This document shows, one piece after another, positions 58,619-64,000 of a DNA stretch of 64,000 bases. A program made the translations under genes and the position numbers. Under the pieces are notes generated by a model, which worked only from the letters and a program-made list of their open reading frames with translations, did not search any database and had not been told where the DNA came from. Each line of letters starts with the position of its first letter. Position 1 is the first letter of the stretch. Origin of the DNA: Candidatus Amarobacillus elongatus. Its GTDB lineage: Bacteria > Chloroflexota > Dehalococcoidia > Tepidiformales > Tepidiformaceae. The stretch covers positions 372,001 through 436,000 of the forward strand of contig JADJBX010000001.1 of assembly GCA_016703545.1 (NCBI GenBank). The letters run 5' to 3'.

Positions 58619-59139
58619 CCATCATCCGCCCGGCCCGCGCCGGCGAAGTGGCGGCCGCCACGGCGGTCATCAACGCCGCGTACGTGGTGGAGGCGTTCTT
58701 CAAGGTGCACCCGGACCGCACAGACGAGCAGGAGATCGCGGCACGCGTGGCACGCGGGCAGGTGCTGGTGGCGACCGAGGGGGACGCGATCGTGGGGTGC
58801 GTGGCCATTACGACCGAGCCACCGGAAGGGCGCTTCGGCATGCTCTCGGTGGCGCCGGAGCACCAGCGCCGGGGCATCGGGCGGCAGCTCATCGAGGCCG
58901 CCGAGGCGCGGTGCGCGGCGCGCGGCTGCGACTCCCTTTCCATCGAGGTGGTCCACCTTCGAACCGAACTGCCGGCGTTCTACGAACGGTTCGGGTACGC
59001 CGTGACGGGGACGGCACCCTTCCCGGTCCCGGAGCAGCTCTCGCAGCCGGTTCACTTCTTGATTCTCTCGAAACCGCTGGCGGCGACGCCGGCGCCAGTT
59101 GCACAGGAGGCCGCGCCATGGGCGCCAGCATCGCACTGA
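58615..59139 (+). CDS. GNAT-family N-acetyltransferase
   Basis: A 174-residue acetyltransferase beginning TIIRPARAGEVAAATAVINAAY. Motif A is RFGMLSVAPEHQRRGIGRQLIEAAEARC with a clear QRRGIG CoA loop (about residue 85), and motif B is LPAFYERFGYAVTGT. GTG start within the previous stop (GTGA). The last 22 bases overlap the fumarase beta gene, so it lies in the same transcript. Confidence 0.9.
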   Translation: MTIIRPARAGEVAAATAVINAAYVVEAFFKVHPDRTDEQEIAARVARGQVLVATEGDAIVGCVAITTEPPEGRFGMLSVAPEHQRRGIGRQLIEAAEARCAARGCDSLSIEVVHLRTELPAFYERFGYAVTGTAPFPVPEQLSQPVHFLILSKPLAATPAPVAQEAAPWAPASH

Positions 59140-59711
59140 CCACTCCGCTCACCGACGCCGTCATCGACGGGCTGCAGGTCGGCGACCACGTCACCTTCAC
59201 GGGCGTGATCTACACGGCCCGGGACGCTGCCCATAAGCGGCTGATCGAGCTCAAGACGAAGGGCGAGCCGCTGCCGTTGGACCTCACCGGGCAGGTCATC
59301 TACTACGTGGGACCGACGCCGCCCCGGCCGGGCGCGGTCATCGGTTCGGCGGGCCCGACGACGGCGATGCGCCTCGACCCCTATACGGAGCCGATGCTCG
59401 ACCTCGGGCTGAAGGGCATCATCGGCAAGGGCGGACGCGGCCCCGCGGTGCGCCAGGCGATCAAGGACCATCACGCGCTGTACTGCATCGCGGTGGGCGG
59501 CACGGGCGCGCTCCTGAACCGGCACATCAAGAAGGCGGAAGTGGTGGCCTTCGAGGACCTTGGCACGGAAGCGATCCGGCGCCTCGAAGTCGAGGGCTTC
59601 CCGGCGATCGTCGTGAACGACTGCCGTGGCGGCGACCTCCTCGAGGAGGGCAAGCTCCAGTACCGGACAAGCGCCCGGCCGATCCCGGCGGTGAAGGCTC
59701 TTGGGGGGTAG
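59118..59711 (+). CDS. Fumarate hydratase class I, beta subunit
   Basis: A 197-residue partner of the alpha subunit at 57230. Family features include LQVGDHVTFTGVIYTARDAAHKRL, YYVGPTPPRPGAVIGSAGPTTAMRLD and GLKGIIGKGGRGPAVRQAIKDHHALYCIAVGGTGAL, the typical swivelling domain. The ATG has AGGAGG eight bases upstream. Together the two subunits interconvert fumarate and malate, or act on tartrate-like substrates. Confidence 0.92.
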   Translation: MGASIALTTPLTDAVIDGLQVGDHVTFTGVIYTARDAAHKRLIELKTKGEPLPLDLTGQVIYYVGPTPPRPGAVIGSAGPTTAMRLDPYTEPMLDLGLKGIIGKGGRGPAVRQAIKDHHALYCIAVGGTGALLNRHIKKAEVVAFEDLGTEAIRRLEVEGFPAIVVNDCRGGDLLEEGKLQYRTSARPIPAVKALGG

Positions 59712-59721
59712 GGGAAGTGCC

Positions 59722-59746
59722 GAGAGCTGAGTGCTGAGTGCTGAGG
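59722..59746 (+). repeat. Heptamer array, gctgagt type (locus 4, left)
   Basis: Three clear 7-mers in phase (gagagct, gagtgct, gagtgct at 59722-59742), with a degenerate unit before and a partial unit after. The same unit as at 36181-36208, opposite orientation. It starts about ten bases after the fumarase beta stop. Confidence 0.8.
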
Positions 59747-59763
59747 GTGGCCGGGCGCGGGGA

Positions 59764-59805
59764 GGCTATCGGCTATCGGCTATCGGCAATCGGCAAACGG
59801 CATTA
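59764..59805 (+). repeat. Heptamer array, ggctatc type (locus 4, right)
   Basis: Six 7-mers in phase: ggctatc three times, then ggcaatc, ggcaaac, ggcatta. The three identical units pass into diverged units toward the Lon gene. The last unit contains the stop codon of the Lon-family gene. A 17-base GC-rich spacer separates it from the left array. Confidence 0.9.
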
Positions 59806-62250
59806 CTCGGTTGCGGGTGATGCGGAAATGGCCTGGTGCATGGCGTTGAGGGCGTCGGAGACCATGCGGAAGAGGGTGCCCTCCGGGTAGGTGCCGAAGG
59901 CCTGCGGCTCGCCCGCGGGCAACCCGGTGAGTACAGCCAGTCCCTCTTCGACGCGGGTGACGGGCCAGATGTGGAACTGGCCGGCCGCGATTGCTTCCTG
60001 GACGTCGGTGCGGACGCAGAGGTCGACCGCATTCACCGCGGGAATGATGACGCCCTGCGTGCCGGTGAGGCCGCGATCGCGGCAGAGGTCGAAGAAGCCC
60101 TCAACTTTTTCCGTGACGCCACCGACCGCCTGGATTCGGCCGAACTGGTCGACGGAACCGGTGACGGCGACGTCCTGGCGCATGGGGACGTCGGCAAGCG
60201 AGCAGAGAATCGCATAGAGCTCGGCCGACGACGCGCTGTCGCCTTCGACCTCGTCGTAGCTCTGTTCGAAGGTGAGGCTGGCGCTGAAGGCGAGCGGACG
60301 AGACCGGCCAAAGGTACCGGACAGGTAGCCGCTGAGGACGAGCACGCCCTTGCTGTGGATGGCGCCACTGCGTTCGACCTCGCGTTCGATGGCGACGACG
60401 CCGCGGCGGCCGATGCCGACCCGGCAGGAGATACGCAACGGGGTGCCGAATTCGTGCGCGCCCACCGAGTACACGGCGAGCCCGTTCAGCTGGCCCACGC
60501 AGGCGCCTTCGGTGTCCACCCTCAGCGTGCCTTCGGAGATCATGCGGCGGAGGCGGTCGGGGATGAGGCCGGCGCGATCGCCGCGGCCGCGGACCGCGGC
60601 GGCGACATCGGCGCCACTCGCGATAGCGGCTCCGCGCATGAGGGCGACGTGCGCCGCCTCCCGCACGAGGTCGCCGATGGCGCCGTAGCGCGTGCTCACG
60701 CGGTCGTTTCGCTCGGCGAGGCGGGCGCCGTACTGGAGCAGCTCGGCGATGGCCTCGCGGTCGAGCGGGGGCAGGGCAGCGGATTCGCAGATGCGGCTGG
60801 CGAAGGCGGCGTAGGAGCGTGCCGCATCGGCATCGAGCACGACATCCGGTTCGAATTCGGCGCGGATCTTGAACAGCTGCGGAAAGTCGGGGTCAACGAG
60901 TTCGAGGAGGGCGATGGTGGCCGGTTCGCCGATGAGGATGACCTTCGCGGAGAACGGGATGGCGGCCGGCGACAGGTTCACGGAGGGAAGCGTGAAGAGC
61001 AGGTCGGAGAGCCCCTCCACGCGCAGCTCGCGGGTCTTCATCGTGCGCTTGAGCATCAGCCAGGCGCGCGGGTCGGCGGCGAGGTCCTCGATTTGCAGGA
61101 TCAGGTACCCGCCGTTCGCGCGATGGAGAGCGCCGGGACGGAGATGGGTGAAGTCGGTCGTGAGCGCCCCGAAGTGGGCTTCGTAGTCGATGCGGCCGGC
61201 GATGTTCTGGTAGGTGGGGTTGCGTTCCTCGATGACGGGTGCGCCGGGGTGGCCGTCCTGGGTGGTCACGAAGAGGTTGACTCCGTAGCGCCGGAGAACC
61301 TCCTCGCGCTCCGCGGTGACCTGCGCGACGAGCTGGGGCGGCATCTCGCGCAGGGCGGCGGACGAGAGCTGCTTGAAGCGTTCCAGGTTCGCGAGGATGT
61401 CGGCCTCGATCTCCGCGATGTGCGATTCCATGCCGTAGGCGCTGTAGCGCGCGCGGAGGTCATCGATGGCGTGGCCGGTGACGAAGCGCGCGACGTCGCG
61501 GTCGAGGGCCTCCATGGCCTCGTGACCGCGCGCATCGAGGCCGCGGATCTCGCGCAGGGTGGCGGCCACGAGTTCCTCGACCCCTTCGCTGCGCGCCTGC
61601 AGTGATTGCCGGATGTCGGGGGGAAGGCCGGCGATGACGTCGGGGGAGATCGGGCGCCCGTCCTGACCCAGCGGGAGGATGGCGAATCCCATGGGAGTGA
61701 CGTTGACGGCGAAGCCCTGGAGGGAGGCGCTGCGCTGCATCTCCTCGATCGCCCGGTCACGTTCCTTTTCGAGTGGTTCGAGGGTCGTGTGGCTGCGTTC
61801 CTGGTAGGAGTCGCTTTCGAAGGCGCGCGGAATCTCCTTGCGGCAGAGGTCGGCGAGGCGGGCGAGGTCCCTCTGGAGCTGCGCGCCCATGCCCGCGGGC
61901 AACGAGGCCGCCCGCGGCCGAAGCGGGTCGGTGAAGTTGTAGAGGTAGATCCAATCCGGAGCGGAGTCGCGCTTGGCGGCGAACTCGTTCACGAGCAGGC
62001 GGACGGCGGTGCCGCGGCCGGAGGCGGATTCGCCGGAGACGGCGATGTTGTACCCCTCGGCGGGGATGCCGAGGCCGAAGCGGATCGCCTCCTGCGCGCG
62101 CGATTGGCCGCTGACGCTGGTGAGCGGCGCGATCTCCGCCGTCGAGGAGGGGAGGAGCGCGAGATCGATACGGGCACGAACGCGGTCGGCGGGAAGTTCA
62201 GTGACGGCGCTCCCGACGGGGGCGGAAACGCCATTGGGGGATGTAGACAT
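59803..62250 (-). CDS. Lon-family (COG1067-type) AAA/serine protease
   Basis: An 815-residue protein of the LonB/LonH-like group (AAA_32 plus Lon protease domain). The N-terminal nucleotide-site region is EGYNIAVSGESASGRGTAVRLL, where the Walker A lysine is replaced (SGRGT). A long helical insert follows (about residues 120-320). RANGGYLILQIEDL is the Walker B-like part. The C-terminal protease domain has the catalytic Ser in EGDSASSAELYAI (about 690) and Lys in GGVTEKVEGFFDL (about 733). It probably degrades proteins with weak or absent ATP hydrolysis. ATG with CGGAGG upstream. Confidence 0.88.
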   Translation of the reverse strand: MSTSPNGVSAPVGSAVTELPADRVRARIDLALLPSSTAEIAPLTSVSGQSRAQEAIRFGLGIPAEGYNIAVSGESASGRGTAVRLLVNEFAAKRDSAPDWIYLYNFTDPLRPRAASLPAGMGAQLQRDLARLADLCRKEIPRAFESDSYQERSHTTLEPLEKERDRAIEEMQRSASLQGFAVNVTPMGFAILPLGQDGRPISPDVIAGLPPDIRQSLQARSEGVEELVAATLREIRGLDARGHEAMEALDRDVARFVTGHAIDDLRARYSAYGMESHIAEIEADILANLERFKQLSSAALREMPPQLVAQVTAEREEVLRRYGVNLFVTTQDGHPGAPVIEERNPTYQNIAGRIDYEAHFGALTTDFTHLRPGALHRANGGYLILQIEDLAADPRAWLMLKRTMKTRELRVEGLSDLLFTLPSVNLSPAAIPFSAKVILIGEPATIALLELVDPDFPQLFKIRAEFEPDVVLDADAARSYAAFASRICESAALPPLDREAIAELLQYGARLAERNDRVSTRYGAIGDLVREAAHVALMRGAAIASGADVAAAVRGRGDRAGLIPDRLRRMISEGTLRVDTEGACVGQLNGLAVYSVGAHEFGTPLRISCRVGIGRRGVVAIEREVERSGAIHSKGVLVLSGYLSGTFGRSRPLAFSASLTFEQSYDEVEGDSASSAELYAILCSLADVPMRQDVAVTGSVDQFGRIQAVGGVTEKVEGFFDLCRDRGLTGTQGVIIPAVNAVDLCVRTDVQEAIAAGQFHIWPVTRVEEGLAVLTGLPAGEPQAFGTYPEGTLFRMVSDALNAMHQAISASPATE

Positions 62251-62835
62251 GTCGCCTCCGCGGCTGGCTCAGGGGGATGTGGTCCCACGGTAGCCGGGCG
62301 CGAAGGCGTGGTTCACGGTCGTGGGGCCGGGATTGGCGGGGAGGGAAGGCCGGTCGGGGGGGAGGGAGGACCGCGCGGTCCCCGGGCCCGGGTGGGGCGC
62401 CCGGGGGGGGGGGCCGGGGGGGGGGGGGGTGGGAAGAGCTCGATGACATCCTCGTGATCGGCATCCGAGTACCAGCTCCAGTTTCAGGGCCCGCAGATCC
62501 TAACCCCGTCCTGTCCTTGGTTTGGGGGGGGGGGGGGGGGGGGGGGGGGGCCGCCCCCCCCCAGGGGGGGGGGGGGGGGGGGGGGGGGAAAACGGGGGGG
62601 GGGGGAACAAAAAGGGGTCTTCTTGCTATCGGCAGTTGCAGTTGCGGATCGATCCCTGGCGGCGTCGGGGGGGGCGGGGGGGGGCGGCGCCCTCCCCCCC
62701 CCCGGGGGGGGGGGGGGGGGAAAGGCGCCCCCCCCGCCGCAGGGGGGGAGAGTGCCGCGTTGTCCGCCTGTAGCGCGGCGCCGAGGACCGTGTCCCGCGC
62801 CAGGCTGCGATCACGCCGCGCGTGCCGGCGGTGGC
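62251..62835. other. Intergenic region with extreme G-runs, likely unreliable sequence
   Basis: This stretch separates the Lon gene start from the end of the next gene. Between 62357 and 62745 the sequence collapses into long G- or C-runs (for example 62523-62550 and 62566-62590) separated by short ordinary islands at about 62430-62520, 62605-62665 and 62745-62835. No gene can be read. Any proline- or glycine-rich reading frame here is an artefact of the runs. It probably marks a gap joined by low-quality sequence, so genes may be missing. Confidence 0.8.
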
Positions 62836-64000
62836 TCACGCGGCCGCCCTTCGGGTCGGTGGTGACTCGGGCGGTGAGTTGATGACGGCGACGGTGTTGG
62901 CGGCGATGGCGCGTTCGATCGTCGGGCGGATGTCCTCGGGCTTCGTGACGCGCGCGGAGAAGCCGCCAACCATTTCGCCCATGCGTTCGTAGTTCACCGG
63001 GAGCAGGGCGGCGATGGGCGGGGCGTCCGGGGCGAACATGCGGTCCTGGATGCTATGCCCGGCGATGCCGCCGTTGTTGGAAATCACGAAGACGACGTTG
63101 GCGCCGACGCGGGCGGCGGTTTCGACCTCCATGGCGGCCGCCCCGAAGGCGTAATCGCCGATGACGGCGACCGACGGCCGGTCAGGCATCGCCAGTTTCG
63201 CCCCGAGCGCGTACGGCACGCCGGTGCCCATGCAGCCGGTCGTACCCGAGTTCAGCAGGGCGCGCGGGTTGTATGCGGGGAGCACGGCGCGCGCGACGCC
63301 CATCGTCATCTCGGCATCGACGCTGACGTTGACGTCGCGCGGGATGGCGTCGCGGATGTCGCGGAGGAGGCGGTAGTGGTTGATGGGCTCTTCGTCCGAG
63401 GCCATCTGCTCGGCGATGGCGGCCTCGTTCTTCGCGGCGTCCTTGCGGAGGCCATCGACCCAGCCGCTGCCGGCGGAGGCGAGCGTACGGCCGGCGAGGG
63501 CCTCGACCACGGCTTCCACGCCGAGCGCGCAGTCGGCGACCATGCCGACTTCGACGTCGGCGGCGCTCGTCATCTCCTCGGCGATGATGTCGACCTGCGC
63601 GATGCGGACGTTCGCGGCGAAGCGCGGGGCACGGCCGAACTGGAAAATCCAGTTGAAGCGGCCGCCGACCATGAACACGACATCGGCGCCCGCGAGGGCG
63701 GACGAGCGGGCGGCATTCATGAACATGGGGTTGTCATCGGCGATGACGCCGCGGGCGGTGGGCGAGGCGACGTACGGGATGCCAAGGTTCACGAGCCGGG
63801 TCAGCGGTTCGGTGGCATCGGCCCAGCCCGCGCCCTTGCCGACAAGGATCAGCGGGCGCTGGGCGCCGGCGAGCATCGCGGCAACGGCCTCGGCCGCCTT
63901 CGGGTCCGGGTGGGGCCGGCTCATCGCGGGTGAGGTCTCGCGGTAGCGGATGCTGTCTTCCTCGACGCGGCGGCGGACGACGTGGCCGGGGAAATCGAGG
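62836..64000 (-). CDS. Thiamine-diphosphate enzyme (oxalyl-CoA decarboxylase/acetolactate synthase-like), 5' end outside the window
   Basis: About 388 C-terminal residues of a TPP-dependent enzyme. The central domain has AAEAVAAMLAGAQRPLILVGKGAGW and LGIPYVASPTARGVIADDNPMFMNAARS. The C-terminal TPP-binding domain has GTTGCMGTGVPYALGAKLA, the cofactor motif VIGDYAFGAAAMEVETA (GDG...NN form reads GDYAFG ... VISNNGGI), and QDRMF. Architecture and GTTGCMGTG favour an oxalyl-CoA decarboxylase-like member. The frame is open to the window edge. The last residues (after AVINS) adjoin the unreliable poly-G region, and another frame also continues plausibly, so the 3' end is uncertain. Confidence 0.82.
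   Translation of the reverse strand, partial: LDFPGHVVRRRVEEDSIRYRETSPAMSRPHPDPKAAEAVAAMLAGAQRPLILVGKGAGWADATEPLTRLVNLGIPYVASPTARGVIADDNPMFMNAARSSALAGADVVFMVGGRFNWIFQFGRAPRFAANVRIAQVDIIAEEMTSAADVEVGMVADCALGVEAVVEALAGRTLASAGSGWVDGLRKDAAKNEAAIAEQMASDEEPINHYRLLRDIRDAIPRDVNVSVDAEMTMGVARAVLPAYNPRALLNSGTTGCMGTGVPYALGAKLAMPDRPSVAVIGDYAFGAAAMEVETAARVGANVVFVISNNGGIAGHSIQDRMFAPDAPPIAALLPVNYERMGEMVGGFSARVTKPEDIRPTIERAIAANTVAVINSPPESPPTRRAAA

Noticed and set aside
62523..62590. Possible giant G-quadruplex or regulatory G-tract
   Set aside because: Run length and interruption by short islands look like sequencing or gap-filling artefact; no basis to claim biology without read support.
62198..62882. Long proline- and glycine-rich open frames on both strands
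   Set aside because: They are produced by translating the poly-G/poly-C runs; no domain or codon evidence supports a protein.

Overview
The window is a GC-rich bacterial chromosome segment, densely packed with many 1-8 base gene overlaps and frequent GTG starts. It has no rRNA, tRNA, CRISPR, insertion-sequence transposase or phage gene that I can recognise. No gene fixes the taxonomy. The mix (a complete-looking dcw division cluster with an MraZ operator, a RodZ-like HTH/PASTA protein, GSI glutamine synthetase, heterodimeric class I fumarase, a GerW/YtfJ protein and a soluble sulfite-oxidase-like enzyme) would fit a Chloroflexota lineage such as the Tepidiforma/Dehalococcoidia side, but that is an inference.

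Layout. Bases 1-8117 (minus strand) are the division and cell-wall (dcw) operon: mraZ-rsmH-ftsL-ftsI-murF-mraY-murD-ftsW, driven by a promoter with MraZ boxes at 8058-8117; murD carries a one-base frameshift. Bases 8155-21245 are housekeeping and mixed metabolism: mogA, trmD, an FkbM methyltransferase, a flavin-reductase-like protein, a phosphotriesterase-family hydrolase, ribF, tyrS, a thioesterase, a beta-lactamase-fold esterase, a YceI protein, an unknown toroid-like protein with a MarC-like partner, an alcohol dehydrogenase and an SPFH protein. Bases 21463-29750 (plus) carry rodZ-like, rimO, glnA, gerW-like, a degenerate LytM lipoprotein, a flavoprotein dehydrogenase, dCMP deaminase, a protein phosphatase and a DsbA-family protein.

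Bases 29751-36803 (minus) contain a CbbQ/NorQ-type AAA ATPase and a large NorD-like VWA protein, genes that normally sit side by side. Here they are split by a ~540-bp element that encodes a 23S-rRNA-intervening-sequence-type four-helix-bundle protein (S23/IVP) and is bounded by inverted arrays of 7-bp repeats. Three other intergenic sites (29.76 kb, 36.1 kb, 59.7 kb) hold paired 7-bp-repeat arrays around a short GC-rich spacer with no gene. This array-spacer-array pattern is the most unusual feature in the window.

Bases 37159-46959 (plus) are an exopolysaccharide locus: phosphoglycosyl transferase, Wzz-like chain-length protein, CpsD-like ATPase, a 48-residue membrane protein, Wzy/ligase and five glycosyltransferases, nearly all translationally coupled. 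Bases 46976-53761 (minus) hold gltX, rluD, lspA, ugd (UDP-glucuronate supply), a WecG/TagA glycosyltransferase and two response regulators, one frameshifted and lacking its phospho-acceptor. Bases 54057-57140 continue with signalling genes: a receiver-less winged-helix regulator, a sensor-less histidine kinase, a class III cyclase, a DUF4097 protein and a YjfB-like peptide. Bases 57230-59711 hold the two fumarase subunits with two GNAT acetyltransferases between them. A Lon-family ATPase-protease follows, then a poly-G tract (62.36-62.75 kb) that looks like damaged assembly, then the 3' part of a thiamine-diphosphate enzyme that runs off the window.

Three genes (murD, the VWA protein, a response regulator) carry single-base frameshifts. 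Together with the poly-G tract this suggests residual sequence error, so these should be confirmed before being treated as pseudogenes.
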